A DNA stretch of 64,000 nucleotides from JBMNGG01 sp050949705 (GTDB lineage Bacteria; Bacillota; Thermosediminibacteria; Thermosediminibacterales; Tepidanaerobacteraceae): NCBI GenBank assembly GCA_050949705.1, contig JBMNGG010000018.1, positions 17,824-81,823 on the forward strand. The letters are read 5' to 3'. The translations under genes and the position numbers were made by a program. Under the pieces are notes generated by a model. The model did not search any database. It was given only the letters and a program-made list of their open reading frames with translations, and was not told where the DNA came from. This document shows, in pieces, positions 34,463-44,755 of this stretch. The first letter of the stretch is position 1; each line of letters begins with the position of its first letter.

Positions 34463-36424
34463 TCATGATAACGGTGTTTGATATTTGATATCCACTCTTA
34501 ATTTTACTACCCGGTGATTGCTGGAATCTACCAGCCAAAGAAAACCTTCATCATCAAGACATAAACCGCTTGGATGGAAAAATCCCTGTTCCACTCCAAA
34601 AGTGCCAAAAGAGCAGATAAACTCTCCTTTATAATTAAAAACTTGTATTCGATGAGCTTCGGTATCGGACACATATACCAATCCTCTATCCCTATCTACA
34701 GCAATTCCTTCTGGGCCGTAAGATAATCCATCACTAGTACTTACTAAAAACTCTCCTTCGCCTAAGCCTGGTTTGCCAAATTCAAGGACTTTATTGCCTT
34801 CAAGAGAATACTTTTCTATCCGACCCTGTCTTGGTAAAACCACATAGATACTATCATTTTCTCCAAGAGCAATATCCCCTGGCAAATCTACGGAGAAATC
34901 ATGTAGGTATTTACCATTTATCGATATTATTTGAATACGATTATTAAAAGTATCACTAATAATAAGACTATCTTCTACAAAGGCAATAATTGATGAAGGT
35001 CCCTGCTTTAAGCCATAATTGTCAAAAACCCCTAAATCTCCTGGCCCACTGCCAGAACCGCCAAAACTGTTAATAAAGTTGCCTTTTCTATCAAATACAG
35101 AAATCATATCCAAGTCCAGCAAGTATAAGCTGTCATTTTGGAAAGCGGCAGCTTTCGGACTTAAAAACCATGAATTGCGATAACCGGGCACAATATCCCA
35201 AAGGAAGCGCCCATCTGTGTTATATACAATTACCCTGTTGTTTAATTCATTAGGGGAAAAAGGATCGCTTGCCAATACAAGGATTCTGTCGCCGAATATT
35301 TCCAGGTTATTTGGATGGATAAAACCTTCATCAGAGCCACCCTGTATTGAATAAACATGTGTCCCCTGTGAAAACACCCTTACTTGGTGTTTTTCAGGCA
35401 CCACAATAAATAACACATCCCCTGTGCCTCGGGCAATACTAAGATAGCCTCCATCAGCTAATGAAACATTTAAATCAGAAGAGTCTATCAAAGTTCCATC
35501 AGAATCTAACCACATTAAAACCCCGGAAGTAGTAAGAACACTTATAAATCCATTACTGTCTACAGCTATATCTTGAGGTGCAACTTTCTGGCCAAAAGTA
35601 TAAGCTTTGATAAACTCACCTTTAGGATCAAATTGCTGAATACGATAGTTTAAGGTATCAGCTACAAAAATATGACCTTTGCTGTCTACGTCAATACCAC
35701 TAGGACCTATATAAAACTCCGAACCTACAGCCCCTAATTCACCATCACCCTCACCTTGCTGGCCAAAGCTTGATATAAATTTCCCTTCAGTTGATATTAC
35801 ATAAACTCGGTCAAAGCTTAGGACAAGTAAATTGCCTTGTATATCAAAAGCCAGACTTCTTGGATGGAAATTTTCTTCTAACTGTATTTTTTCTACTAAC
35901 TCATTACCATCATATTTTAAGACAGCTTTTTCTCCCATATCTGCTAAATAAACATAACCATCATCATCAACCACCATATCAACAGGTTGTGATTTCGGGG
36001 AAGGTAAAGGAACACCCTTTGATATATACCTGCCCTGGTAGTCAAAAATCTTCACAAGCCCATTTGTAGAGTAAATATCTAAAATATATATGTAACCATC
36101 TTTATCTTGATCAGCAGCTACAGGATAACCCAGACTATCATTTTTTAAGCCTGATATTACATTTTCAAAACTAAATCCTACCGAAATCACTGTGTCCTTA
36201 TTACCTTTATCATTTTCTTTCTCTTGTTTACTATCATTTTCTTCCTCATCATCTGGTAGGGTATCTTTAATATCATTGTAACCATTTCTATCATTAAATC
36301 CGGGTTCTGGTTCAGGAAGGGTTGGATTTATTGTAGGCTTACTAGTATTTGAACAAGCTGAAAATATAAAAATTATGATAATACTAAAAATAAAAAACTT
36401 ATATACAGCAGAATTTTCCTTCAA
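34463..36424 (-). CDS. NHL-repeat beta-propeller lipoprotein
   Basis: 653 residues. Signal peptide with lipobox FSAC (Cys about 25), then a disordered acidic/charged linker to about 80. The rest is a series of NHL-type repeats: DGYVYLADMGEKAVLKYD, GHIFVADTLNYRIQQFDPKGEFI, DSLIISDTFNNRIQII, GLVYVSDTEAHRIQVFN, and GFLWLVDSSNHRVVKL. That suggests one or two beta-propellers outside the membrane. Such proteins bind ligands or cell-surface partners; no specific role can be given. No functional link to the flanking genes is visible. Confidence 0.8.
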   Translation of the reverse strand: MKENSAVYKFFIFSIIIIFIFSACSNTSKPTINPTLPEPEPGFNDRNGYNDIKDTLPDDEEENDSKQEKENDKGNKDTVISVGFSFENVISGLKNDSLGYPVAADQDKDGYIYILDIYSTNGLVKIFDYQGRYISKGVPLPSPKSQPVDMVVDDDGYVYLADMGEKAVLKYDGNELVEKIQLEENFHPRSLAFDIQGNLLVLSFDRVYVISTEGKFISSFGQQGEGDGELGAVGSEFYIGPSGIDVDSKGHIFVADTLNYRIQQFDPKGEFIKAYTFGQKVAPQDIAVDSNGFISVLTTSGVLMWLDSDGTLIDSSDLNVSLADGGYLSIARGTGDVLFIVVPEKHQVRVFSQGTHVYSIQGGSDEGFIHPNNLEIFGDRILVLASDPFSPNELNNRVIVYNTDGRFLWDIVPGYRNSWFLSPKAAAFQNDSLYLLDLDMISVFDRKGNFINSFGGSGSGPGDLGVFDNYGLKQGPSSIIAFVEDSLIISDTFNNRIQIISINGKYLHDFSVDLPGDIALGENDSIYVVLPRQGRIEKYSLEGNKVLEFGKPGLGEGEFLVSTSDGLSYGPEGIAVDRDRGLVYVSDTEAHRIQVFNYKGEFICSFGTFGVEQGFFHPSGLCLDDEGFLWLVDSSNHRVVKLRVDIKYQTPLS

Positions 36425-36542
36425 TCTTTTTAACCGAATGTAAATCCGGTCATACCTCCTCGTAAAAAAAAATAAAAATAAATAAACTTGCTTCTTAATA
36501 TTTTAAGACGATATTTTATCAAGAAATGTTCCATTCTTAGCT

Positions 36543-36578
36543 AAAAAACCCCACAGTTTAAACAAACCGTAGGGTTTT
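36543..36578 (-). terminator. Terminator of the YugP-like gene
   Basis: Imperfect 15-bp stem (36545-36559 with 36564-36578, two mismatches), A/T-rich base giving T's after the stem on the minus strand, 24 bp after the stop codon. Confidence 0.65.
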
Positions 36579-36601
36579 GTGCAATTATGCCTATTTATAT
36601 A

Positions 36602-37291
36602 TCATCGTCTATTACTACGTCCTCCGGCTAATACAAGCAAACGCAAAAGCTGCATGACAGCCATCATGGTAGCAGCCACATATGTTAGTGCTGCGGCTCC
36701 AAGTACAGCTTTAACAGGACCTAATTCACTTTTTTCAATAAATCCATGGCCTTCTAATATAGCCACCGCCCTGTTACTAGCATTATACTCAACAGGAAGT
36801 GTTACAACCTGAAATAACACCGCTGCTGAAAACAATAGTATTCCCAGCATCATAAGACTTTCTGCACTAAACAATAGCCCTATGAAGAACAGAGGAAAGG
36901 CCATTTGTGATCCGAAACCTGCTATAGGAACTATGGTATTTCTTAGAGCAAGTGGAATATAGCCTACATCATGCTGAATAGCATGACCGCACTCATGGGC
37001 AGCTACTCCAATCGCTGCTAATGATCTTCCATTATACACATCACTAGACAGTCTTAACACCTTGCGTCTTGGATCATAGTGATCGGAAAGCCTGCCTCCC
37101 TGAATTTGCACAGAAACATCATCAATACCGCTTCTTCTCAATATCTCCCGAGCTACATCCGCTCCTGTCATTTGACTTCTTGCAGGAACTCTTAAATACT
37201 TCTCAAAAGTTGACGTAACCTTAGTTTGGGCATAAAATGCCAATATCATTGCTGGGAGTAATAATATCATAGTAGAGTCCCAAAAAAACAA
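36602..37291 (-). CDS. YugP-family membrane zinc metallopeptidase
   Basis: 230 residues from TTG 37291, chosen because GGAGG lies seven bases upstream and the product then begins MFFWDSTMILLLPAMILAF, the usual start of clostridial homologues; a GTG at 37300 overlaps the ribosome site. Zinc motif HECGHA near 107, plus three or four membrane segments (about 5-22, 130-175 and 200-222). The family is a predicted neutral zinc protease of the membrane with unknown substrate. Confidence 0.88.
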   Translation of the reverse strand: MFFWDSTMILLLPAMILAFYAQTKVTSTFEKYLRVPARSQMTGADVAREILRRSGIDDVSVQIQGGRLSDHYDPRRKVLRLSSDVYNGRSLAAIGVAAHECGHAIQHDVGYIPLALRNTIVPIAGFGSQMAFPLFFIGLLFSAESLMMLGILLFSAAVLFQVVTLPVEYNASNRAVAILEGHGFIEKSELGPVKAVLGAAALTYVAATMMAVMQLLRLLVLAGGRSNRR

Positions 37292-37361
37292 AAGGAACAC
37301 CTCCTTTATGAGGATATGCCCTAAGGCTTAACTTACTTATATAATATATGTTAAAAAATTT

Positions 37362-38171
37362 TCAGTCAACACCGTTGGTATCAATTTCCTCTACAGGAAA
37401 TTCCCGCACATCGTTATTTTCATCTAGTTGAACCCTAACAACCTCCTTTGGTTTATATATGGCAATCACAGTCCCCCCACCAGCAGGAGTGATTACTTTA
37501 TCACCTACATTGGGATACTTTACCGAACAATCTACATATGATTCGCTTTCATATCTAAGACAGCACATTAGCCTGCCGCATAGTCCTGATATTTTTACGG
37601 GATTTAATGACAAATTCTGTTGTTTTGCCATTTTTATGGATACCGGATCAAAATCCCCTAAAAAAGTGTTACAGCATATACAGCGGCCACAGGGTCCTAC
37701 ACCACCCAGCATTTTTGCTTCATCCCTCACCCCAATTTGACGCAACTCTATTCGAGTTCGAAAAATAGCTGCTAGATCTTTAACTAACTCGCGGAAATCC
37801 ACCCGACCATCTGCAGTAAAGTAAAAAACAAGTTTGCTGTTGTCAAAGGTATATTCCACATCAACTAATTTCATTTCAAGACCGTGTTTTTCAATTTTTT
37901 CGATAGCTATTTTTTCAGCTTCCAAGGATTTTATGATGTTTTCCTTGACAGTTTCTTCATCTTCTGGCGTGGCTACTCTCATTACATCCTTAAGTGGAGC
38001 AATAATATCTTCTTCTTTTACATCCTTGGGACCTATTACAATTTCACCGTATTCTATTCCTCTACTGGTTTCAACTATCACCTTGTCACCTACAGAAAGC
38101 TCGAGGCCTCCGGGATTGAAGTAATAGACCTTTCCGGCTTTTTTAAACCTAACTCCTACTATTGTGACCAA
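37362..38171 (-). CDS. ricT: RicT/YaaT (PSP1 domain) Fe-S protein
   Basis: 269 residues. PSP1 domain with the Cys clusters PCGRCICC near 165 and GLCGRLMCC near 200 that carry [4Fe-4S] clusters in the RicA-RicF-RicT (Y-complex) of Bacillus, which aids RNase Y processing and sporulation phosphorelay. GVGDKV-type start VGVRFKKAGKVYYF. Overlaps holB by 13 bp, the standard order tmk-yaaQ-yaaR-holB-yaaT. Confidence 0.95.
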   Translation of the reverse strand: MVTIVGVRFKKAGKVYYFNPGGLELSVGDKVIVETSRGIEYGEIVIGPKDVKEEDIIAPLKDVMRVATPEDEETVKENIIKSLEAEKIAIEKIEKHGLEMKLVDVEYTFDNSKLVFYFTADGRVDFRELVKDLAAIFRTRIELRQIGVRDEAKMLGGVGPCGRCICCNTFLGDFDPVSIKMAKQQNLSLNPVKISGLCGRLMCCLRYESESYVDCSVKYPNVGDKVITPAGGGTVIAIYKPKEVVRVQLDENNDVREFPVEEIDTNGVD

Positions 38172-38980
38172 TTGTATACCTCCTCAAGGCCTATTAGCAA
38201 ATTGTACCAAATCAAGTTCTTGTTGCCCCTGGATTTCGCAATTTTTAATTGTTTATAAACTATATCCATCAATCTGACTATAGTACTCACATTAAACAAT
38301 GGAACAAATTTATCAATAATAGGCTTTAAATCTTTATTTATAAGTTCTGCTTTACTATTAGTTTTTGCCAACATGATATCTCTATACAGTGAAAAAATGT
38401 ATTCCAGTAATTCATCCGCTTTTTCATCCATATCAGAAAGTTTCTTAACATAATCGCTAAAGCTCAAAAAACCGTCTTTACTTGTGGTATGAAACAATAT
38501 ATCAGCAATTTTGCGTCTTATATCTTTGTCAAGTGTTGGCTTTACTTGAGTTTCGGAAAAATCCTGAATCTGACAACGTGATAATACGGTAGGGATTAAT
38601 TTTTTGAGATTATCTGAAAGAAGTATAACAGTGCTTTGAGCAATAGGTTCCTCCAGAGTCTTCAAAAAAGCATTCTGTGCTTCTATGGTCATTGTATCAG
38701 CTTCATGTAATATATAAAACTTATTCTTTCCTTCTATAGGTTTTTCCGCTAAGCTTAATATAAGATTCCTTATCTGTTCTATCTTTACAGAGGCACCGTC
38801 AGGATATATTTCTATAACATCCGGATGTGTTTTGTTTTGTATTTTATTACATGTTTTGCAAAATTCACATGGTGCCAAATCCGTATTTTCACAGTTTGCC
38901 CTCTGTGCAAGGACTAATGCATTTTGAGTAGTCTTACTATCATTGCCTAGAAATATATAAGCATGTGATGTAGTCTGCAA
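38159..38980 (-). CDS. holB: DNA polymerase III delta-prime subunit
   Basis: 273 residues. HAYIFLGNDSKTTQNALVLAQ at the P-loop position: the usual GxxGxGK is lost (ATP is not hydrolysed by delta-prime). Zinc-binding cysteines CEFCKTCNK near 45, then PDGASVKIEQIR, FYILHEADTMTIEAQNAFLKTLEEP and LSRCQIQDF (SRC motif). Part of the clamp loader. Confidence 0.93.
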   Translation of the reverse strand: MQTTSHAYIFLGNDSKTTQNALVLAQRANCENTDLAPCEFCKTCNKIQNKTHPDVIEIYPDGASVKIEQIRNLILSLAEKPIEGKNKFYILHEADTMTIEAQNAFLKTLEEPIAQSTVILLSDNLKKLIPTVLSRCQIQDFSETQVKPTLDKDIRRKIADILFHTTSKDGFLSFSDYVKKLSDMDEKADELLEYIFSLYRDIMLAKTNSKAELINKDLKPIIDKFVPLFNVSTIVRLMDIVYKQLKIAKSRGNKNLIWYNLLIGLEEVYNWSQ

Positions 38981-38989
38981 TATACCACC

Positions 38990-39424
38990 TCAAACATAAA
39001 TATCCAGCAAAAGACCTCTTATTTCATCTACAAGTGCTGCTATCTTCAGGGAATCGCTATTCTCTGAAATCACTGTTTCTGCCAGTTCTAAAAGCTTTTC
39101 GTTGACTTTCTTGATAATTGTCAAAACCTTACTTTGGCCATAGTGTGCAGGAAAGCGCTCTTCTTTAAAAGAAAGACCTTCAGATATACACATTTTTAAG
39201 AACTCTGCAACCTTTTGTTTAAACTCTCTTAAATCAGCCAGGCTCTTTCTCTTTGACAGTCTTCTGCCGATTTCGCTTATTACCTGCATTTCCTGATCCA
39301 CATGGTGTTTTAAAAGGTTTTTCGATGCTGTTTGATAATATTTAGAAAAAGCACGGTTACCATGCTCCGCCTTTGGCAGAATATCCTTTGGCAATCCGTA
39401 ATCGGTTAATGAGTTTATTTTCAT
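38990..39424 (-). CDS. yaaR: YaaR family protein (DUF327)
   Basis: 144 residues, mostly helical with charged heptads, matching the YaaR family that sits between yaaQ and holB. Function unknown. Its start overlaps the stop of darA by 4 bp. Confidence 0.88.
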   Translation of the reverse strand: MKINSLTDYGLPKDILPKAEHGNRAFSKYYQTASKNLLKHHVDQEMQVISEIGRRLSKRKSLADLREFKQKVAEFLKMCISEGLSFKEERFPAHYGQSKVLTIIKKVNEKLLELAETVISENSDSLKIAALVDEIRGLLLDIYV

Positions 39425-39744
39425 AATTTGACAGCCCTCTCTATATTCAAGACAAATACCGTCGCTCCACCTATTGAAACTTCAACGGGATATGGCATAT
39501 AGGTATCATGAGGTCCCGCAGGTAATGGTGTTACGATTTTCTTTCTGGGGTGACAAATCCTTTCAATTACGGTTAAAAGCTCATCGATTCTTTCTTCATC
39601 AACACCAATCATAAGTGTAGTATTGCCATTTCTTAAGAAACCTCCGGTACTTGCGAGTTTGGTTACACCGAATTTTTTTTCAGTTAGGTTCTCTATCAGG
39701 CGTCCCGCATCACTATCTTGGATTACAGCTATTACTAATTTCAT
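39421..39744 (-). CDS. darA: Cyclic di-AMP receptor DarA (YaaQ, PII-like)
   Basis: 107 residues from ATG 39744 (GGAAGGGG upstream); a longer reading starting at 39774 gives a leader not seen in the family. PII-like fold: MKLVIAVIQDSDAGRLIENL, LASTGGFLRNGNTTLMIGV (the TGGF loop binding c-di-AMP), and GGATVFVLNI. Confidence 0.93.
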   Translation of the reverse strand: MKLVIAVIQDSDAGRLIENLTEKKFGVTKLASTGGFLRNGNTTLMIGVDEERIDELLTVIERICHPRKKIVTPLPAGPHDTYMPYPVEVSIGGATVFVLNIERAVKL

Positions 39745-39813
39745 AATAAACGCCCCTTCCTCTAAAAAGTTCATCGGGTGCCATTTATCTATTCATAATA
39801 TTCATATATATCC

Positions 39814-40437
39814 TTATAAGTCTATTATACCTGATTTCATAATCTCAAACAATATTCTTTCAAAGACCTTTTCTGGACTGTAAGATGCATCAACTATCTT
39901 TATCCGATTTGGATATAGTTTTTTAACCTTTAAGAATCCTTCACGGACTCTTTTATGAAAAATAAGTGCTTCCCTTTCCAATCTATCCTTTTTTCCTCGA
40001 AGGCGTTTCAGAGATTGTTCAGGGTCTATATCCATGACAATGGTAAGGTCAGGCCAACAATCCTTTAGAAACCATCCGTTAATATCTGTAAGCTCTTGTA
40101 TGCCAAGACAACGAGCCCACCCTTGATATGCTAAGCTAGAATCTACAAATCTGTCACATAATACCATACAACCTTTTTCTAAAGCCGGGACGATAACTTT
40201 TTTCACCAGCTGCGCACGAGATGCGGCATAAATCAGTGCCTCTGCTTCCGGGACAGGACTGTCACCTTTTGAAGAAAGTAAAACTTCCCTTAACTTTTCT
40301 CCTAATTCTGTGCCACCAGGCTCCCTTGTAACTAAAACTTTAAATCCACTTTTTTTTAGGTAATCACTTATTTTCCTAACCTGAGTTGTTTTTCCAGCCC
40401 CATCAGGCCCCTCGAAGGTTATAAACTTACCTTTCAT
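39814..40437 (-). CDS. tmk: Thymidylate kinase
   Basis: 207 residues. P-loop GPDGAGKTTQ near 10, TREPGGTELGEKLREVLL near 40 (DR/TREPGG motif), CDRFVDSSLAYQGWAR near 92, and a C-terminal LID region. Phosphorylates dTMP to dTDP. Same operon as darA. Confidence 0.95.
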   Translation of the reverse strand: MKGKFITFEGPDGAGKTTQVRKISDYLKKSGFKVLVTREPGGTELGEKLREVLLSSKGDSPVPEAEALIYAASRAQLVKKVIVPALEKGCMVLCDRFVDSSLAYQGWARCLGIQELTDINGWFLKDCWPDLTIVMDIDPEQSLKRLRGKKDRLEREALIFHKRVREGFLKVKKLYPNRIKIVDASYSPEKVFERILFEIMKSGIIDL

Positions 40438-40490
40438 TGGATCTCCTCTTCTTTTTATTATTTACATAAGATCTCCATTAAAAGCAATTC

Positions 40491-41936
40491 TCATTTTATA
40501 ACTTGTATTTCCCCACTTGCTGTAATACCCTGACAGTAGCCCTTATTTTTTAAGATCTCTTTAAGTATTTGGATATGGTCATTTTCGATGATTTCACCAG
40601 GCATTACGAGAGGTATTCCAGGTGGATATGGTACTATGGCTCCACCGCAAATCCTTCCTTTAGAAGCTTTTAATGGAACTTTTTCTTTTTTTGAATTAAA
40701 TGCTTCCCTTGGATCTAAAGCCTTTTTGGGAATTTCATCTAATACATAATATAAGCAGCTTTTTTGAATTGAAATCCTTTGCTTAAAATTTGATAATGCT
40801 TTTATAAGCCGGCTAATATCTTCTTTTGTATTATGAAAAGAGATAAGGAAATATATATTGCACAAATCTGCATATTCAGCATATATATTAAACTTGTATC
40901 TAAGGATTCTTTCCACTTCATATCCCGTATATCCTGCCCGGGAAACATTAATCATTAGTCTTGTCAAATCTACGTCATAAATACCTCTATGACCACACAA
41001 TTCAGACCCTACGCAATAAAAAGCTGTTATCTTATTTATATATTTACGAGCAGTACAAGCAAGTTTCAATGCCCTTTTTACTAATTTTTCACCATTTAAT
41101 TCCACTTGAGCACGGGCTTTATCTAGTGACGCCATCAAGATATATGATGGGCTGCTGGATGTAACAAGTGAAATATAATCTTTCAATCGGTTCCTGTCAA
41201 TTTTTGGCCCTTTTATATGAAGCCATGCACTTTGAGTAAATGATGAAAGGGTTTTGTGAGGACTTTGAACCCAGGCATCGGCATATTTTTCAGCCCCTTT
41301 TGGCAAAAGAGGGCTAAACCGAAAATGTGCTCCATGAGCTTCGTCAACTAATAAAACTATGTCTTTATCTTTAATTATTTTTGAAATTCCCTTTATATCA
41401 GGGCAAAACCCCTGGTAAACAGGATTGGTTATCAGCACTGCTTTTATTCCTGGGTTTTGCTCTATATGCCTTGCGATAATTTTAGGTGTTACCTGTGTAT
41501 ACACCCCAAGTTCCTCATCTATTTCAGGCATAACATATACCGGACGAGCACCTGTCAAGATCAGACCTGATAATATACTTTTATGACAAGATCGGGGCAC
41601 TAAAACCTGATCACCTGGATATAAGACTGCTCCCATCATAGCAATGACTCCAGATGTAGTCCCATTTACTAAAAAATATGACTGGTCTGCTCCATAAAGG
41701 CTGGCAAGCTTTTGCTGGGCTTTTTTTATAACACCTTTTGCTTGATGTAAATCATCAAGGTCGGGTAATTCTGTAACATCCCATTTATAAAGATTCTCCT
41801 TAAATATTTTAAAAAAGCCTTGCTCCTCTCTTGCCTTATGACCAGGCATATGAAACCTTACAGAGTTTTTATCAGCATACTTTTTCAGTGCATTAACCAG
41901 AGGCATATGTGCTTTTTTATCCGCCTTTTTATTCAA
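40491..41936 (-). CDS. Orn/Lys/Arg decarboxylase family protein (YaaO)
   Basis: 481 residues from TTG 41936, selected because GGGGAG lies about nine bases upstream; an in-frame GTG at 41990 has a poor ribosome site. Fold type I PLP enzyme without the N-terminal wing domain: RFHMPGHKARE, FLVNGTTSGVIAMMGA, VDEAHGAHF, PLP-Lys SPHKTLSSFTQSAW, and GIPLVMPGE at the C-terminus. The Bacillus homologue YaaO is also next to tmk; its substrate (lysine, arginine or ornithine) is not clear from sequence. Confidence 0.9.
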   Translation of the reverse strand: MNKKADKKAHMPLVNALKKYADKNSVRFHMPGHKAREEQGFFKIFKENLYKWDVTELPDLDDLHQAKGVIKKAQQKLASLYGADQSYFLVNGTTSGVIAMMGAVLYPGDQVLVPRSCHKSILSGLILTGARPVYVMPEIDEELGVYTQVTPKIIARHIEQNPGIKAVLITNPVYQGFCPDIKGISKIIKDKDIVLLVDEAHGAHFRFSPLLPKGAEKYADAWVQSPHKTLSSFTQSAWLHIKGPKIDRNRLKDYISLVTSSSPSYILMASLDKARAQVELNGEKLVKRALKLACTARKYINKITAFYCVGSELCGHRGIYDVDLTRLMINVSRAGYTGYEVERILRYKFNIYAEYADLCNIYFLISFHNTKEDISRLIKALSNFKQRISIQKSCLYYVLDEIPKKALDPREAFNSKKEKVPLKASKGRICGGAIVPYPPGIPLVMPGEIIENDHIQILKEILKNKGYCQGITASGEIQVIK

Positions 41937-42080
41937 GTTAATATCTCCCCGTATATTCTTAAGCAAATTTCCACAACTTGCTAATGACACTTCTCTTTGA
42001 CAGGAAAAAATAACTTAATATATCATCTGATTAGACATAAAAATTTTAATAATGAGGCATCCTACCCATGAGGTGATATT

Positions 42081-42317
42081 ATGGATTTTGAATGCCCCCT
42101 TTGTAATGCTCTAATCGATGTCAATGAAAACTGTCCCAAATGCAAAAAACCAATGGAAGACAAGGGACGTGTAGAAGACTACTTTGACCCTTATAATCCA
42201 TATCTAGACAGAGAACTTGTTAGTATGGGAGAACCGCCCCATCAGTGTATTCATTTATTTAGCTGTCCTGATTGCGGTTATGACAGTCGAATGGTAGTAA
42301 ACCAAGTACCTGTTTAA
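42081..42317 (+). CDS. Small zinc-ribbon protein
   Basis: 78 residues. Two Cys pairs near the N-terminus (CPLC, CPKC) and CPDCGYD near the end, typical zinc ribbons. SD GAGGTGAT before ATG 42081. It is plus-strand within a minus-strand run and its stop overlaps the gyrA stop (convergent, 3 bp). Unknown role; similar orphan genes occur beside gyrA/yaaO in clostridia. Confidence 0.75.
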   Translation: MDFECPLCNALIDVNENCPKCKKPMEDKGRVEDYFDPYNPYLDRELVSMGEPPHQCIHLFSCPDCGYDSRMVVNQVPV

Positions 42318-44746
42318 TCATCATCTTCTATTACAACAGCCAATGACACTAAAAGATCTTTTTCATCAAGTTTTATAAGTGTTACACCTAAGGTATTCCG
42401 ACTCATCTTAGATATTTCAGATGCTAACATACGGATAATAACACCTGAACCGGTAGATAACATCACTTCATCGCTTTCTCCAACTACACGAATACCTGCT
42501 ACAGGTCCAGTTTTTTCTGTAACTTTCTGGATTATTACACCTTTTCCGCCTCTGCCCTGAGATCTAAATTCTTTTTCATCTGTGCGTTTACCGAAACCCT
42601 TTTCCGTTACAACAAGGACATCTTGGCCTTTCTGAACAATATCCATGGAGACTACTCTGTCACCATTTCGAAGGTCTATGCCTTTGACACCAATAGCTGT
42701 GCGGCCCACAGAGCTTACGTCATCTACACCGAATCTAATACTCATACCTTGATGTGTGCCTAGTATGAGCTCATCTCCTCTATCAACTAATCTGACACCT
42801 ACCAATTCATCATTATCTCTCAGGGTTATAGCGATAAGTCCGGTTTTTCTGAGACTTTTATACTCTGAAAGCAATGTCTTTTTCACAGTGCCATTTCTTG
42901 TCGCAAATAATAAATAACGAGCTTCATCAAAATCTTTAATGGTAATCATAGCATTGACTGATTCTCTAGGCTCTAAGGGCAATAAGTTAACAATAGCCGT
43001 TCCTCGAGCTGTACGTCCGGATTCCGGAATTTCGTAAGCCTTTAGCCTATAAACATTGCCTTTATCTGTGAAAAACATAACTACATGATGTGTAGTTCCT
43101 ATAAAGATACGCTCTACAAAGTCTTCATCTCGGGTGGTTATACCTAATACTCCCCTGCCCCCTCTTCGCTGACTGCGGTAAGTGGATAAAGGAAGCCTCT
43201 TTATATACCCAAAATGAGTTTGAGTAATAACTATATCTTCTTCAACGATCAAATCTTCAATATCTAAATCACCAGTATCGTTTACTATACGTGTGCGGCG
43301 CTCATCACCGTATTTCTCCTTAATTTTAATAATTTCTTCTCTGATAATTGCCAGAACCAGTTTTTCATCTGATAGCACTTTTTTGTAGTAATCTATCTTT
43401 TTTAGAAGTTCATTATATTCCTCTTCAATTTTATCACGTTCTAGAGCTGTTAGGCGTCTTAGCCTCATATCTAAAATAACTTGGGCTTGCTTTTCGGAAA
43501 GGTTGAAAGCTTGCATTAACCTTTCCTTTGCAGTGTTATCATCTCTTGACCCTCTTATAATAGCAATAACTTCATCAATATGGTCTAAAGCGATCTTGAG
43601 TCCTTCTAAAACGTGAACTCTTTCCTCAGCTCTAGCTAAATCGTATTTAGTTCTTCGAATAATTACATCTTTCTGATGCTCAAGATAATAGTAAATTAAA
43701 TCCCTAAGATTTAAAACCCTGGGCTTATTATCTACAAGTGCTAACATGATTGCTCCAAATGTGCTTTGCAGTTGAGTGTGTTTGTATAATTGGTTTAATA
43801 TTACTTGTGCATTTGCATCTCTCTTTAAATCTATAACAACACGAATTCCATTGCGGTCACTTTCATCCCTTAGGTCTGAAATACCTTCTATTCTTTTATC
43901 CCTAACGAGTTCAGCGATTTTTTCAACCATACGGGCCTTGTTTACCATATAAGGTATTTCGGTTACTACAATACGCTGTCGGGACGAATCAATAGCCTCA
44001 ATTGTAGCCTTCGCCCGCACTACTATAGATCCCCTTCCGGTTCTATACATATCTTTGATACCGTCAAAACCGTTTATTATCGCGCCTGTGGGAAAATCAG
44101 GTCCTTTTATAACCTCCATTAGATCATCCGGAGTAACCTCAGGGTTGTCAATCATCATTACAACACCGTCAATTACTTCCGAAAGATTATGGGGTGGTAT
44201 ATTTGTTGCCATTCCTACAGCTATACCCGAGGATCCGTTTACTAATAGATTTGGAAACCTTGATGGTAATACATTGGGCTCTTTTTTAGACTCATCAAAA
44301 TTTGGTACAAAATCTACCGTATCTTTGTTTAAGTCAGAAAGCATTTCCAGAGCAATTCTAGTCATTCGGGCTTCCGTATACCTCATAGCAGCCGGAGGGT
44401 CTCCATCTACTGAACCAAAGTTGCCGTGTCCATCTACCAGCATGTTCCTCATGGAAAAGTCCTGTGCTAAACGGACCATAGCATCATATATTGCCGCATC
44501 TCCATGGGGGTGATAGTTTCCCATAACTTCTCCAACAATAGTAGCTGATTTTCTATGAGGCTTATCAGGTGTAAGGCCAAGCCCGTTCATTGCATAAAGA
44601 ATTCTTCTATGAATGGGCTTTAACCCGTCTCTCACATCAGGAAGAGCACGGCCTACAATAACACTCATAGAATAGTCAATATAAGATTTTTTCATTTCTT
44701 CTTCGATTTTAACCGGAACAACTTTTCCTTTATGTTCATCCATCAT
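42314..44746 (-). CDS. gyrA: DNA gyrase subunit A
   Basis: 810 residues. Catalytic Tyr in MRYTEARMT (AMRYTEAR near 120), quinolone-region HPHGDAAIYDAMVRLAQ near 80, GQGRGGKGV-type gyrase box QGRGGKGVI near 740, and beta-propeller repeats in the C-terminal third. ATG 44746 has GGGGGG upstream. Follows gyrB by 9 bp. Confidence 0.97.
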   Translation of the reverse strand: MMDEHKGKVVPVKIEEEMKKSYIDYSMSVIVGRALPDVRDGLKPIHRRILYAMNGLGLTPDKPHRKSATIVGEVMGNYHPHGDAAIYDAMVRLAQDFSMRNMLVDGHGNFGSVDGDPPAAMRYTEARMTRIALEMLSDLNKDTVDFVPNFDESKKEPNVLPSRFPNLLVNGSSGIAVGMATNIPPHNLSEVIDGVVMMIDNPEVTPDDLMEVIKGPDFPTGAIINGFDGIKDMYRTGRGSIVVRAKATIEAIDSSRQRIVVTEIPYMVNKARMVEKIAELVRDKRIEGISDLRDESDRNGIRVVIDLKRDANAQVILNQLYKHTQLQSTFGAIMLALVDNKPRVLNLRDLIYYYLEHQKDVIIRRTKYDLARAEERVHVLEGLKIALDHIDEVIAIIRGSRDDNTAKERLMQAFNLSEKQAQVILDMRLRRLTALERDKIEEEYNELLKKIDYYKKVLSDEKLVLAIIREEIIKIKEKYGDERRTRIVNDTGDLDIEDLIVEEDIVITQTHFGYIKRLPLSTYRSQRRGGRGVLGITTRDEDFVERIFIGTTHHVVMFFTDKGNVYRLKAYEIPESGRTARGTAIVNLLPLEPRESVNAMITIKDFDEARYLLFATRNGTVKKTLLSEYKSLRKTGLIAITLRDNDELVGVRLVDRGDELILGTHQGMSIRFGVDDVSSVGRTAIGVKGIDLRNGDRVVSMDIVQKGQDVLVVTEKGFGKRTDEKEFRSQGRGGKGVIIQKVTEKTGPVAGIRVVGESDEVMLSTGSGVIIRMLASEISKMSRNTLGVTLIKLDEKDLLVSLAVVIEDDD

Positions 44747-44755
44747 TTATCCCCC

